This document shows, piece by piece, positions 1-14,898 of a stretch of 64,000 nucleotides of DNA (its first letter is position 1; each line of letters opens with the position of its first letter). Both the position numbers and the translations under genes were made by a program. The DNA lies in contig JAIOJX010000002.1 in the NCBI GenBank assembly GCA_022376925.1, positions 42,803,501-42,867,500 on the forward strand, read 5' to 3'. Source of the DNA: Tragulus kanchil (Eukaryota > Chordata > Mammalia > Artiodactyla > Tragulidae). Under the pieces are notes generated by a model, which saw only the letters and a list, made by a program, of their open reading frames with translations, was not told where the DNA came from and made no database searches.

Positions 1-566
1 GTTATTAGAGAAATGCAGGTCAAAACTACAGTGAGATATTATCTCACACCAGTCAAAATGGCTATTATCAAAAAATCTACACTACAGTGTTGGTGGGAAT
101 ATAAACTGGTATAGTCCTAATGGAGAATAGTATGGAGGTCCCTTAAAAGACTAAAAGTATAGCTACCACTGACCCTTGAATCCCACTACTGGACATATAC
201 CCAGAGTAAAACATGGTCTTTAAAGACACGCACCTCAGTATTTATTGAAGCACTGTTTACAATAGCCAAGAAATGGAAGCAACCTGATTGTTGAAAGAGG
301 AATGGATCTTTATCCATTATATATGATGTGGTACATATATCCAATAGAATATTACTCAACCATTACAAATAATGAAATAACAACATTTGCAGTAACACAG
401 ATGGAGCTAGAGATTGTCATGCTGAGTAAAGGAGCTCTGACAGAGAAAACGAAATAACATTATGACATCCCTTATATGCAGAATCTAAGAAGAATGATAT
501 AAGTGAGCTTCTTTACAAAACAGAAACAGATTTAAATAACAACTTATAGTTTCCAGTGGGGAACGG
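1..566 (+). mobile_element. L1 3' part (duplicate copy)
   Basis: Carries the familiar end of L1 ORF2 and start of the 3' UTR in plus orientation (stretches related to 'GTGAGATATTATCTCACACCAG' and 'GCAACCTGATTG'). It repeats 1163-1728. Confidence 0.85.
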
Positions 567-581
567 GGGTGGGTATAAAAA

Positions 582-990
582 AGGCAAGTCTTGACTGTTG
601 ACATTTTCATGACCATATAAGTTAAATAAGCAGGGTGACAATATACAACCTTTATGTACTCCTTTCCCAGACTGGAACCAGTCCATTGTTCCATGTCTGG
701 TTTTAACTGTTGCTTCTTGTCCTGCATACAAGTTTCACAGGAGGCAGGTAAGGTGGTCTAGTATTCCCATATCTTTCAGAATTTTCCACATTTTTCTGTG
801 ATCCAATGGTTAAATGCTTTAGCGTAGTCAATGAAGCAGAAGTAGATGCTTCATTGACTGGAATTTCCTTGTTCTTTCTATGATCCAGTGGATGTTGGCA
901 AGTTGTTGGCAATTTTCTAAATACAGCATGTACATTTGGAAGTTTTTGGTTCACGTACTGTTGAAGCCTAGCTTGGAGGATTTTGAGATA
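582..990 (-). mobile_element. BovB LINE fragment, reverse transcriptase region
   Basis: Minus-strand reading frames give BovB reverse-transcriptase pieces in broken frames, such as MYAGQEATVKTRHGTMDWFQ with GCILSPCLFNLYG further on. Both ends are truncated and the frame is broken by indels. Confidence 0.85.
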
Positions 991-1016
991 TAAGACCTCC
1001 TCAGAAAACCATTTTG

Positions 1017-1960
1017 GATTAGTCTCCAAAATTTACAAATCGCTCACGAAGCTTAATATCATCAAAACAAACTAACCAATGAAAACTGGGCAGAGGACTT
1101 AAATAGCAATTTCTCTAAAGAAGATGGCCAACAAACATATGAAAAGATGTTTGACATTACTAGTTATTAGAGAAATGCAGGTCAAAACTACAGTGAGATA
1201 TTATCTCACACCAGTCAAAATGGCTATTATCAAAAAATCTACACTACAGTGTTGGTGGGAATATAAACTGGTATAGTCCTAATGGAGAATAGTATGGAGG
1301 TCCCTTAAAAGACTAAAAGTATAGCTACCACTGACCCTTGAATCCCACTACTGGACATATACCCAGAGTAAAACATGGTCTTTAAAGACACGCACCTCAG
1401 TATTTATTGAAGCACTGTTTACAATAGCCAAGAAATGGAAGCAACCTGATTGTTGAAAGAGGAATGGATCTTTATCCATTATATATGATGTGGTACATAT
1501 ATCCAATAGAATATTACTCAACCATTACAAATAATGAAATAACAACATTTGCAGTAACACAGATGGAGCTAGAGATTGTCATGCTGAGTAAAGGAGCTCT
1601 GACAGAGAAAACGAAATAACATTATGACATCCCTTATATGCAGAATCTAAGAAGAATGATATAAGTGAGCTTCTTTACAAAACAGAAACAGATTTAAATA
1701 ACAACTTATAGTTTCCAGTGGGGAACGGTGGTATAAGGTATGATTAGGGAAGTTGGGATAGACATGTACACACTGCTATATTTATAAGACGGATAACCAA
1801 CAAAGTCCTACTGTTTACAAGGGGAGTTTGTTAGAGGACGAATACTTGTATATGCATGGCCGAGCCCTTTTGCTGTCCACTTGAAACTATCACAGCATTG
1901 TTAACTGACTATACTTCAATATACAATAAAAAGATTTTAAAAATAAACGTGAAGAAATAG
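1017..1960 (+). mobile_element. L1 3' end
   Basis: Plus-strand L1 from late ORF2 through the 3' UTR to an A-rich tail with AATAAA near 1925. Its middle part is the sequence repeated at 1-566. Confidence 0.85.
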
Positions 1961-3605
<1,645 letters not shown>

Positions 3606-3950
3606 GGGCTTCCCTGGTGGCTCAATGGTACAGAATCCACCTACCAATGCAGGAGATGTGGGTTTGATCCTGATCAAGGAAAATCCCACATGCTGTAGAG
3701 CAACTAGGCCCATGCACTACAATCTAGCCTGTACCACAGATACGAGAAGCTGCAACTACTGAGCCCATGTGTTAAAACTACTGAAGCCCGCACTCCACAG
3801 AGTGCCTGCTCAGCAACAAGAGAAGCCACTATAATGAGAAGCCCATGCACTGCAACTAGAGAGTAGCCCATGCTTATTGCAAATAGGGAAAAGCCCATGC
3901 AGCAGCAAAGATCCAGCACAGTGAAAAATAAATAAATAAAAATTTAAAAA
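3606..3950 (+). mobile_element. CHR/Bov tRNA-derived SINE, long form
   Basis: Begins GGGCTTCCCTGGTGGCTCAA, contains a tRNA B-box-like GGTTTGATCC at 3661-3670, continues with the 'AGAAGCCACTATAATGAGAAG' type repeated body and ends in an AAATAAATAAAT tail. Somewhat diverged. Confidence 0.85.
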
Positions 3951-4867
3951 CAAACCTGTTTTGGAAAACGTTTAGGACTCGGAGAGATTCTAAGTGGGTG
4001 AAAACATCCATATATCAGGAGAGTAATATAATCAAATCTGTAGGGAATAAACTCCTGCACTTTGGACCTTTCAAGACCTTGCCTTATATATCTCTTCATT
4101 TGGCTATCCAATTTTATTCTTTTCTTTTAAAAAAAAATTAAATGATTTTCAATTGGAGGATAATTATGTTATTGTGATGGTTTCTGCCATATGTCAACAT
4201 GAATCAGCCAAAGGTATACATATGTCTCCTCCCTCTGAAACTCCCTGCCACCGCTCTCCCCATCCCAGTCTTCTAGGTTATTGCAACTATGGGCTTTGGG
4301 TCCCCTGCATCATACAGCAAATTACCACTGGCTATCTATTTTACATGTGGTAATGTATATATTTCTGTGCTACTCTCTCAAATCATCCCACCCTCTCATT
4401 CTCCTATACTGTGTCCAAAAGTGTGTGCTTTATGTCTGCATCAGCTTTGTTGACATGCAGATAGGATCATCAGTACCATCTTTCTAGATTACATATATAT
4501 GCATTAATATATAGTATTTATATTTCTGATTTATTTCACTCTGTACAATAGGGTCTAGGTTCATCCATCTCATTAGAGTTGACTCAAATATGCTGCTAAA
4601 TAATATTCCATTGTGTATATGTACCACAACTTCTCTATCCATTCATCTGTCAATGGACATCTAGGTTGATTCCACATCTTAGCTACCATAAATAGTGCAG
4701 CAGTGAAACTGGGCTACATGTGTCTTACTCAATTATGATTTTCTCATGGTATATGCTCATAGTGAGACTGTGGGATCATATGGTAGTTTTATTCCTAGTC
4801 TTTTAAAGAGTGTTCATATTGTTCTCTATAGTGGCTGTATCAATTTACATACTCACCACCAGTGCAA

Positions 4868-7067
4868 GAGGAAGGTTCCCCCTTTTCTGTACACCCTCTC
4901 CAGCATTTATTGTTGGTAAATTTTTTGATGATGACCATTTTGACCCATGTAAGATGATATCTCATAGAATTTTTGATTTCCATTTCTGTAATAGTGAGTG
5001 ATGTTAAGTATATTTTCATGTGTTTGTTAGTCAACTGTATGACTTCTTTGGAGAAATGTCAGTTTAGGTCTTCTGCCTACCTTTTGATTGGTGATTCTGC
5101 TGCAATTTATGTCAAAGAGTGTTTTGCCTATGTTTTCCTCTAAGAGTTTTACAGTTTCTGTTCTTACATTTAGGTCTTTAATCCACCTTGAGTTTATTTT
5201 TCTGTATGGTGTCAGGAAGTATTCTAATTTCTTTCCTTTACATGTAGCTGACCAGTTTTCCCAGCACCACTTACTGAAGAGGCTGTCTTTTTTTCCATTA
5301 TATATTCTTGCCTGCTTTGTCAGAGATAAGGTACCCACAGGTGGGTGGATTTATCTTGGGGCTTTCTAGCTTGTTCCATTGGTCTCTATTTTGATTTCTG
5401 TGCCAATATCATACTGTTTTGATGACTATAGCTTTGTAGTATAGTCTAAAGTCTTGTAGGTTGTCTATGTGTTCCTCTAAGAGTTTTACAATTTCTGTAA
5501 AACTCCAATTTTCTTTCTCAAGATTCCTTTATTTGGGTTCCTTTGCATTTCCATGGGATTCTCTTGTAGCTCAGCTGGTAAAGAATACACCTGATCTTTG
5601 TTACTGTCTTATTTTCTTTTTCATTTATTTCTGCTCTGATCTTTATGCTTTCTTTCCTTCTACTAACCTTTTTTTTTTCTTTTTCTATTTGCTGTAGGTG
5701 TAACATTAGGTTTCTTAACGGATGTCTCTCTTGCTTATTGAGGTAGGATTGTATTCTTATAAACTTCCCTCTTAACACTGCTTTTACTGTATCTCATAGG
5801 TTTGGGGTTGTGTTTTCACTATCATTTGTTTCTTGGCATATTTTGATGTCCTTTGTGTTATTTCCTCCGTGATTTGTTGGCTACTCAGAAGGGTATTGTT
5901 TAGCCTTCTGCATTTGTGTTTTAATAGTTTTTTCCGTTACTGATACCTAATCTTACAATGTTGTTAAAAACGGTAATCCCCTTTTCCCCTGTACACCCTC
6001 TCCAGCATTTATTGTTGGTAAATTTTTTGATGATGACCATTTTGACCCATGTAAGATGATATCTCATAGAATTTTTGATTTCCATTTCTGTAATAGTGAG
6101 TGATGTTAAGTATATTTTCATGTGTTTGTTAGTCAACTGTATGACTTCTTTGGAGAAATGTCAGTTTAGGTCTTCTGCCTACCTTTTGATTGGTGATTCT
6201 GCTGCAATTTATGTCAAAGAGTGTTTTGCCTATGTTTTCCTCTAAGAGTTTTACAGTTTCTGTTCTTACATTTAGGTCTTTAATCCACCTTGAGTTTATT
6301 TTTCTGTATGGTGTCAGGAAGTATTCTAATTTCTTTCCTTTACATGTAGCTGACCAGTTTTCCCAGCACCACTTACTGAAGAGGCTGTCTTTTTTTCCAT
6401 TATATATTCTTGCCTGCTTTGTCAGAGATAAGGTACCCACAGGTGGGTGGATTTATCTTGGGGCTTTCTAGCTTGTTCCATTGGTCTCTATTTTGATTTC
6501 TGTGCCAATATCATACTGTTTTGATGACTATAGCTTTGTAGTATAGTCTAAAGTCTTGTAGGTTGTCTATGTGTTCCTCTAAGAGTTTTACAATTTCTGT
6601 AAAACTCCAATTTTCTTTCTCAAGATTCCTTTATTTGGGTTCCTTTGCATTTCCATGGGATTCTCTTGTAGCTCAGCTGGTAAAGAATACACCTGATCTT
6701 TGTTACTGTCTTATTTTCTTTTTCATTTATTTCTGCTCTGATCTTTATGCTTTCTTTCCTTCTACTAACCTTTTTTTTTTCTTTTTCTATTTGCTGTAGG
6801 TGTAACATTAGGTTTCTTAACGGATGTCTCTCTTGCTTATTGAGGTAGGATTGTATTCTTATAAACTTCCCTCTTAACACTGCTTTTACTGTATCTCATA
6901 GGTTTGGGGTTGTGTTTTCACTATCATTTGTTTCTTGGCATATTTTGATGTCCTTTTTTTTATTTCCTCAGTGATTTGTTGGCTACTCAGAAGGGTATTG
7001 TTTAGCCTTCTGCATTTGTGTTTTTAATAGTTTTTTTCCGTTACTGATACCTAATCTTACAATGTTG
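4868..7067. repeat. Tandem duplication D2 (period ~1102 bp)
   Basis: Copies are about 4868-5963 and 5970-7067, meeting at ~5964-5970. Small differences cluster at the right end of the left copy (for example a GTG versus a T-run near 5853/6956) and at the first bases of the right copy. The content is minus-strand L1 ORF2. Confidence 0.95.
5553..5592 (+). mobile_element. Bov-tA SINE fragment inside L1
   Basis: A ~40-bp piece resembling the Bov-tA 5' end (GGGATTCTCTTGTAGCTCAG with the tRNA A-box-like TAGCTCAGCTGGTA) at a deletion point in the L1. Repeated at 6655-6694 through D2. Confidence 0.6.
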
Positions 7068-7726
7068 TGGTCAGAAAAGATGCTTGGCATAATTTCAATT
7101 CTTAAATAATTTACCATTGCTTGATTTGTTGCCCAAGATATGATCTATCCTGGAGAACGTTCCAGGTGCACTTGAGAAAAAAAGTGAAATCTACTGTTTT
7201 GGATGAAATGTCCTGTAGATATCTACTAGGTTCAACTGGTCCAGTATATCATTTAAAGTTTGTGTTTCCTTATTAATATTCTGTTTGGATGATCTGTCCA
7301 TTGTTGCAAGTGCAGTATTAAAGTCCCCCACTATTACTGTGTTACTGTCGACTTCTCCTTTGATAGCTGTTAGCATCTGTCTTATGTATTGACAAGCTCA
7401 TATGTTGTGTGAATATATATTAATATTTATAATTGTTATATCTTCTCCTTGAAATAATCCCTTGACCATTATGTAGTGTCCTCCTTTGTCTCTTATAACA
7501 GTCTTCATTTTAAAGTTTACTTTATTTGATATGTGCACTGCAATCCCACATTCTTTTGGTTAGCATTTGCATGGGATATCTTTATCCAGTCTCTCATTTT
7601 CAGCCTATATGTGTCTATAGATCTGAGGTGGGTTTCTTGTAGATAGCATATATAAGATTTTATTTTTGTATCCATTCAGAAAATTTCTGTCTTTTGGTTG
7701 GAGCAATTAGCCCATTTACATTTAGG

Positions 7727-7940
7727 GGTTTCCTAAGTGGCACAATGGTAAAGAATTCTCCTGCTAATGCAGGAGAAACAAAAGATGCAGGTTTGATCCC
7801 TGGGTTGGGAAGATTCCCCCAGAGGAGGTAATGACAACTCACTTCAGTATTCTTGCCTAGAAAATTCCATGGACTGAGGGGTCTGGCAGGGTACAGTTCA
7901 TGGGGTTGCAAAGCATTGGACATGGATGACTACATACACA
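7727..7940 (+). mobile_element. Bov-tA SINE in the L1
   Basis: tRNA-related head with GGTTTGATCCCTGGGTTGGG followed by the 'CAGTATTCTTGCCTAGAAAA' body, ending near ATGACTACATACACATACA. The flanks share ACATTTA(G/A)GG, a target-site duplication. The last ~115 bp recur at 8908-9021 through D3. Confidence 0.88.
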
Positions 7941-9992
7941 TACATTTAAGGTAATTACTGATATGTATGATCCTGTTAACATTTACTTTATTGCCTGGGG
8001 TTTGCTTTTATAGGCCTTTTCTTTTTGTGCTACCTGTCTAGAAAGTTCCTTTAGCATTTTTCATAGAGCTGGTTTGGTGGTGCTGATGAATTCTCTTATC
8101 ATTTGCTTGTCAAGCTTTCAATTTCTTCTTCGAATCTGAATTAGACCCTTATTGGACAGTGTAATCTTGGTTGTAGGTGTTCCCCTTTCATCACTTTAAG
8201 TATATCCTGCCATTTCCTTCTGGCCTTAAGAGTTTCTATTGAAAGGTCACCAGTTAGGCTTACTGGGATCCCCTTGTATATTATTTGTTGCTTTTCCTTG
8301 CTACTTTTAAAATTAGCTTTTTGTGTTCAATTTTTGTTAGTTTGATTAGTATGTGTCTTGGAGTATTTCTCCTTGGGTTTATCCTATATGGGAATCAGTA
8401 GGCTTCCTTGACTTGGATGGCTATTTCCTTTCTTATTTTAAGGAAGTTTTTGACTATAATCTCAATTATTTTCTCATACCCTTTCATCTTATTATTCTCA
8501 GACACCAATGATTAGAATGTTATTATGCTTAACGTTGTCCCAGAGGTCTCTGAAATTGTCCTAACTACTTTTATCATTTTGTCTTTATTGTTTTCTACTT
8601 CAGTTATTTCCACCACTCTATCTTCCAGCTCACTTATCCATTCTTCTGCCTCAGTTACTCTGCTGTTGGCTCCCTCCAGTGTATTTTTAATCTTAGTTAT
8701 TGTGTTGTTTATTGATGGTTGTTTTTTCCTTAATTCTCCTAGGTACTTATTAAACATTACTTGCATCTTCTCAATCTGTGCCTCCAGTCTATCTTTGCCT
8801 CCATTTCATTTTCAAGATTTTCGATCATCTTTACAATTATCTTTGAACTGTCTTTATTATCCCATACAAGATAAAACCAAGGAGTTTACTACCTGAATTT
8901 ATTTTCAGGTAATGACAACTCACTTCAGTATTCTTGCCTAGAAAATTCCATGGACTGAGGGGTCTGGCAGGGTACAGTTCATGGGGTTGCAAAGCATTGG
9001 ACATGGATGACTACATACACATACATTTAAGGTAATTACTGATATGTATGATCCTGTTAACATTTACTTTATTGCCTGGGGTTTGCTTTTATAGGCCTTT
9101 TCTTTTTGTGCTACCTGTCTAGAAAGTTCCTTTAGCATTTTTCATAGAGCTGGTTTGGTGGTGCTGATGAATTCTCTTATCATTTGCTTGTCAAGCTTTC
9201 AATTTCTTCTTCGAATCTGAATTAGACCCTTATTGGACAGTGTAATCTTGGTTGTAGGTGTTCCCCTTTCATCACTTTAAGTATATCCTGCCATTTCCTT
9301 CTGGCCTTAAGAGTTTCTATTGAAAGGTCACCAGTTAGGCTTACTGGGATCCCCTTGTATATTATTTGTTGCTTTTCCTTGCTACTTTTAAAATTAGCTT
9401 TTTGTGTTCAATTTTTGTTAGTTTGATTAGTATGTGTCTTGGAGTATTTCTCCTTGGGTTTATCCTATATGGGAATCAGTAGGCTTCCTTGACTTGGATG
9501 GCTATTTCCTTTCTTATTTTAAGGAAGTTTTTGACTATAATCTCAATTATTTTCTCATACCCTTTCATCTTATTATTCTCAGACACCAATGATTAGAATG
9601 TTATTATGCTTAACGTTGTCCCAGAGGTCTCTGAAATTGTCCTAACTACTTTTATCATTTTGTCTTTATTGTTTTCTACTTCAGTTATTTCCACCACTCT
9701 ATCTTCCAGCTCACTTATCCATTCTTCTGCCTCAGTTACTCTGCTGTTGGCTCCCTCCAGTGTATTTTTAATCTTAGTTATTGTGTTGTTTATTGATGGT
9801 TGTTTTTTCCTTAATTCTCCTAGGTACTTATTAAACATTACTTGCATCTTCTCAATCTGTGCCTCCAGTCTATCTTTGCCTCCATTTCATTTTCAAGATT
9901 TTCGATCATCTTTACAATTATCTTTGAACTGTCTTTATTATCCCATACAAGATAAAACCAAGGAGTTTACTACCTGAATTTATTTTCAGGTA
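7827..9992. repeat. Tandem duplication D3 (period 1081 bp)
   Basis: Copies are 7827-8911 and 8908-9992, with the shared pentamer AGGTA at the joint. The copies look identical. The content is the end of a Bov-tA SINE plus L1 sequence including the ORF1 coiled-coil region. Confidence 0.95.
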
Positions 9993-11149
9993 GACTGACT
10001 ATTTCCTCTTCATTTCTTTGGTCTTGTGTTTACCATGGTCCTTCATCTGCTGCATGTTTCTGTCTTTTCATTTTGTTTAGTTTACTGTGTTTGGGTTCCC
10101 TTTCTGCAGGTATTAGGTCTTAGTTCCTCTAAATTCTGGAATTTGCCACTATGGGTGGGTTGGACTGGTGCCTTATGGTTTTCTGATTGGGAAGAACTTG
10201 TACCTGCGTTCTGGTGAATGGAGCTGGATCTCATCTCCCTGAAGGGCACTGCCGTGTCTAGTAGTGTGTTTTGGGGTCTCTATGGGTTTAGCATTGCTTT
10301 GGGTTGCCTGTATAGAGTATATAGGAGTGTTAGGCACTACAGCTTGCTTGCTTTGGAGTGGGGATTGGTCTTAGCATTGAGATGGATGGAGGGCTCTTAA
10401 TGTTCCATGGGGTGAGAAGTTCTATGGAGGTTCAAAGTCTTTGAGTTGAGTCTCCTGCCTCGTGGTTCTAGGGCCAAATGCTTACTGTAGCATCAAGTCT
10501 TCAAAGGCCACACAGTACAGAAGACAAAACCCCTAGACTAATGGTGAAACAGCACTCAACAGCCAAAAACACTCAGAGAGACTCACACTATTTTACAGAA
10601 AAAAAGAAGAGGGGAAAAGAGAAAAAGGATGAAGGGAAAAGTCAAAAAGTAAGAGAGTTATCAAACGTATAATGAAACCCTTAAGTGAAAACTGATGCTA
10701 AAAATTAGACTTTCAAAAATTTAAAATCAAAAACAAGACATCAAAAATATGGAAAAGACAATTAGACTTCCAGTAATACAAAATCAAAATCAAAACATCC
10801 AAAACAAAAATCAAAATCATGGAATTTGTTTTAAAACAATGTGCTTTTTTAAAAAAGAAAAAGTAGGTTATAAAAGAAAAATTAAAGAAAGAATAAAGAG
10901 CATTAGGATAACATGAGGGAAAAAGGGGTTGTAGATATATTTACAGAGGTAGTGAGAGGAGTCTCCAAGTGATTCCTCTGTCTTCCTGTTCCTGTTAATT
11001 TGCCTACTCAGAAAATCCTCCAGTAAAACTAGGAAGGTTTCTGGACCTGTTGAGTACAGTATGTGGTCAGCTCAGACTCAGATCTTGCTTTGTTCCAGCA
11101 TGTACTTGCTCTTGGAGTCTACAGTTGCTCCTAGGTCCACACTCTCGGG

Positions 11150-13342
11150 CCAATTGCAAGAATTTAGACCATTACACCTGCAACCTCCAAAACAGTTTCC
11201 CCTTCTTTCCTTTGGCCTCAGCCTCTGTTGCTTTGCTTGTAGGAATTCACCATATTCTGAGGTGGGACATGCACTTCCTGAGGGGAGTTGGTCTCAGTTG
11301 TGGGAATTTTGGTAGAGCCAAGCTGCTCAGGCTCCTGGCTGGGACCTGTGGGCCACTGCCCCGGTCTGAGGTGGGTTGTGCACTTCTCCAGGCTTTGGAC
11401 TGTGGCACCCTTGGTAGAACAAAGCTGCTCAGACTCCCAAGGAAGACACGGACAGAGACTTGAGGCTGCTCACAGATTGGTGGTAGTTGTGATCTCCAGG
11501 GCCAAGACTGTTGCACCCCACTCCCTTCTGCTTCTGTTGGTCACACCTGTTTCACTGCCTATGGGGTAGCATAATTCAGCTGGTTGGCTCCCTTTCTCAT
11601 TCGGCAGGCTGGGTTCTTTTGTCTGCAAGCACGCAGAGTTAGAGTGCAGCATTAGAGCCTTCCCACTGGAATGATCTTTTTTTTCTCTTGGGGCTCCAGG
11701 CTTTCCTTCTGTCTGTCTCTGCAAAGGTGCATTAGCCTCCTCAGAGTAGCTCTGGGGCCGTCAATCCTGGTCCTTTCACTATGGTTCAAATGCTGAAGCC
11801 TGAACTTCAACACCTAAGCCCTACTCTCTGTGATGGTTGCAAGAATGTGAGCAGCTTCTTAACTGGGAGGTGGTATTCTGCATGATCTCTTTTACAAATT
11901 CTCTCAGTTTTGCCTTCTGAGTATCCACTGTTTCCACTGGAGAAAGGAACAGCAAACCACTTCAGAATGCTAGCCTTGAGAAGCCCACAAACAGTGTGAA
12001 AAGGCAAAATGATGACACTGAAAGAGGAACTCCCCAGGTCTGTGGATGTCCAATATGCTACTGGAGAAGAATGGAGAAACAGCTTCAGAAGAAATGAAGA
12101 GACTGAGCCAAAGCACAAAGGACATCCAGTTGTGGATGTGCCTAGTGGTGAAGTAAAGTCCAATGCTGGGAAGAACAATACTGCATATGAATATGGAATA
12201 TAAGGTCCATGAACCAAGGAAACTGGAAGTGGTCAAACAGGAGATCCAATTGCAAGAATTTAGACCATTACACCTGCAACCTCCAAAACAGTTTCCCCTT
12301 CTTTCCTTTGGCCTCAGCCTCTGTTGCTTTGCTTGTAGGAATTCACCATATTCTGAGGTGGGACATGCACTTCCTGAGGGGAGTTGGTCTCAGTTGTGGG
12401 AATTTTGGTAGAGCCAAGCTGCTCAGGCTCCTGGCTGGGACCTGTGGGCCACTGCCCCGGTCTGAGGTGGGTTGTGCACTTCTCCAGGCTTTGGACTGTG
12501 GCACCCTTGGTAGAACAAAGCTGCTCAGACTCCCAAGGAAGACACGGACAGAGACTTGAGGCTGCTCACAGATTGGTGGTAGTTGTGATCTCCAGGGCCA
12601 AGACTGTTGCACCCCACTCCCTTCTGCTTCTGTTGGTCACACCTGTTTCACTGCCTATGGGGTAGCATAATTCAGCTGGTTGGCTCCCTTTCTCATTCGG
12701 CAGGCTGGGTTCTTTTGTCTGCAAGCACGCAGAGTTAGAGTGCAGCATTAGAGCCTTCCCACTGGAATGATCTTTTGTTTCTCTTGGGGCTCCAGGCTTT
12801 CCTTCTGTCTGTCTCTGCAAAGGTGCATTAGCCTCCTCAGAGTAGCTCTGGGGCCGTCAATCCTGGTCCTTTCACTATGGTTCAAATGCTGAAGCCTGAA
12901 CTTCAACACCTAAGCCCTACTCTCTGTGATGGTTGCAAGAATGTGAGCAGCTTCTTAACTGGGAGGTGGTATTCTGCATGATCTCTTTTACAAATTCTCT
13001 CAGTTTTGCCTTCTGAGTATCCACTGTTTCCACTGGAGAAAGGAACAGCAAACCACTTCAGAATGCTAGCCTTGAGAAGCCCACAAACAGTGTGAAAAGG
13101 CAAAATGATGACACTGAAAGAGGAACTCCCCAGGTCTGTGGATGTCCAATATGCTACTGGAGAAGAATGGAGAAACAGCTTCAGAAGAAATGAAGAGACT
13201 GAGCCAAAGCACAAAGGACATCCAGTTGTGGATGTGCCTAGTGGTGAAGTAAAGTCCAATGCTGGGAAGAACAATACTGCATATGAATATGGAATATAAG
13301 GTCCATGAACCAAGGAAACTGGAAGTGGTCAAACAGGAGATC
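11150..13342. repeat. Tandem duplication D4 (period 1096 bp)
   Basis: Copies are 11150-12246 and 12247-13342, meeting after GAGATC. I see one substitution (TTTTTT versus TTTTGT near 11681/12777). The unit spans L1 5' UTR and the start of BovB. Confidence 0.95.
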
Positions 13343-13637
13343 GCAAGAGTGAACACTGACATTGTAGGAATCAGTGACATAAAATGGATGGGAATGAGCG
13401 AATTAAATTCAGAGGACCATTATAGCTACTACTGTGAGCAAGAAGTTCTCGGTTTGTTTCCAAGGCAAATCATTCAATATCAAAGCAATTCAAGTCTAAG
13501 TCCCAACCACTAAAACAGAAGCTGAAGTTGAATGGTCCTATGAAGACGTACAATACCTTTTAATCAACACCAAAGAAGATGTCCATTTCATTGCAGGGAA
13601 GTGGATGCAAAAGTAGAAAGTCAAGAGATTCCTGGAG

Positions 13638-13862
13638 TAACCAGCAAGAGAAGACTCATTGGAAAAGACCCTGATGTTGGGAAAAACAGAAGGCAGAAGG
13701 AGAAGGGGACAACAGAGAACGAGATGGCTGAATGGAATCACTGACTCAATGGACATGAATTTGAGCAAGCTCTTGGAGATGGTGATGACAGGGAAGCCTG
13801 GCATGCTGCAGTTCATAGGGTCGCGAAGAGTCGATGATTGAGAGACTGAACTGAACTGAACT
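13638..13862 (+). mobile_element. Bov-A2 / BovB-tail SINE inside BovB
   Basis: A 3'-BovB-like stretch (GAAAAGACCCTGATGTTGGG ... GAGACTGAACTGAACTGAAC) interrupts the BovB coding region between sequences that are contiguous in the BovB consensus as I remember it. Confidence 0.85.
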
Positions 13863-14898
13863 AAACAGGCAAGTTTGGCCCTGGAGTACAAAATGAAGCA
13901 GGACAAAGGCTGACAGAGTTTTGCCAAGGGAGTACACTGGCCATAGCAAGCACCCTTTTCTACAACATATGACATGACTCTAGACATGAACATCAGCAGA
14001 TGGCCAATAACAATATCAGATTGATAATATTCTTTGGAATTGAAGATGGAAAAGCTCTATAAAGTCAGCAAAAACAAGACCAGGAGCTGACTGTGGCTCA
14101 CATCATGAGCTCCTTATTGCATAATTCAGATTTAAATTGAAGAAAATAGGTAAAACCACTACGCCATTCAGGTATGACCTAAATCAAATCTATTATGATT
14201 ATATAGTGGAAGTGACAAATTGATTCAAGGGATTAGATCTGATAGACAGTGCCTGAACAACTATTGCTGGAGGATCGTAACATTGTACAGAAAGCAGAGA
14301 ACAAAACCATTCCCAAGGAAAAAAAAAAAAACCAACAAGATCATTGTCTGAGGAGCCTTCCAAATATCTGAGAAAAGAAGAACAGTGAAAGGAAAAGGAC
14401 AAAAGGAAAGATATACCTAACTGAATGCAGAGTTCCAAAGAATAGCAAGGAGAGATAAGAAAGCCTTCTTCAGTGAACAATACAAAGAAATAGAGGAAAA
14501 CAAGACAATGGGAAACACTAGAGATCTCTTCAAAAAAATGAGAGATGAGATACCAAGGGAACATTTCATGCAAAGACAGGCACAGTAAAGGATAGAAACA
14601 GTATGGACCGAACAGAAGCAGAAGAGATTAAGAGGTGGCAAGAATACAGAGAAGAACTGTACCAAAAAAAAGTCTTAATGCCAGATAACCAAGATGGTGT
14701 AATCACTCACCTAGGGCCAGACATCCTTGACTGTGAAGTCAAGTGGGCCTTATGAAGTATTATTATGAACAAAGCTACTGGAATTCCATCTGTACTATTT
14801 CAAATCCTAAAGGATGATGCTGTTAAAGTGCTGCACTCAATATGCCAGCAAATTTGGAAAACTCAGCAGTGGTCACAGTACTGGAAAAGGTCAATTTT

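Larger units (their letters stand above)
1..1728. repeat. Tandem duplication D1 (period 1162 bp, left part cut by window)
   Basis: Positions 1-566 recur at 1163-1728 with no indels that I can see. The right copy continues from BovB/L1 sequence at 567-1162, whose counterpart would lie left of the window. The switch is at 566/567, in a G-rich stretch. The content is the 3' part of an L1. Confidence 0.9.
4118..11800 (-). mobile_element. Artiodactyl L1, minus strand, 3' end to 5' UTR
   Basis: Read on the minus strand it runs from 5' UTR (~10000-11800) through ORF1 to ORF2 and a 3' end at ~4118. The ORF1 coiled coil is visible at 8512-8766 (frame with NSRVTEAEEWISELEDRVVE). The ORF2 endonuclease is at 7191-7376 (GEVDSNTVIVGDFNTALATM, including the conserved GDFN). 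ORF2 is internally deleted and frameshifted, so it is not functional. D2, D3 and D4 duplicate parts of it. Its most 5' part lies beyond the BovB insertion, at 17577-17905. Confidence 0.88.

Noticed and set aside
8512..9847. Coiled-coil frame as a conserved small protein present twice
   Set aside because: It is L1 ORF1; the second copy comes from D3.
12241..12250. GAGATC at the D4 joint as a Hi-C ligation scar
   Set aside because: A ligation scar would read GATCGATC; there is only one GATC, and the other joints lack it.
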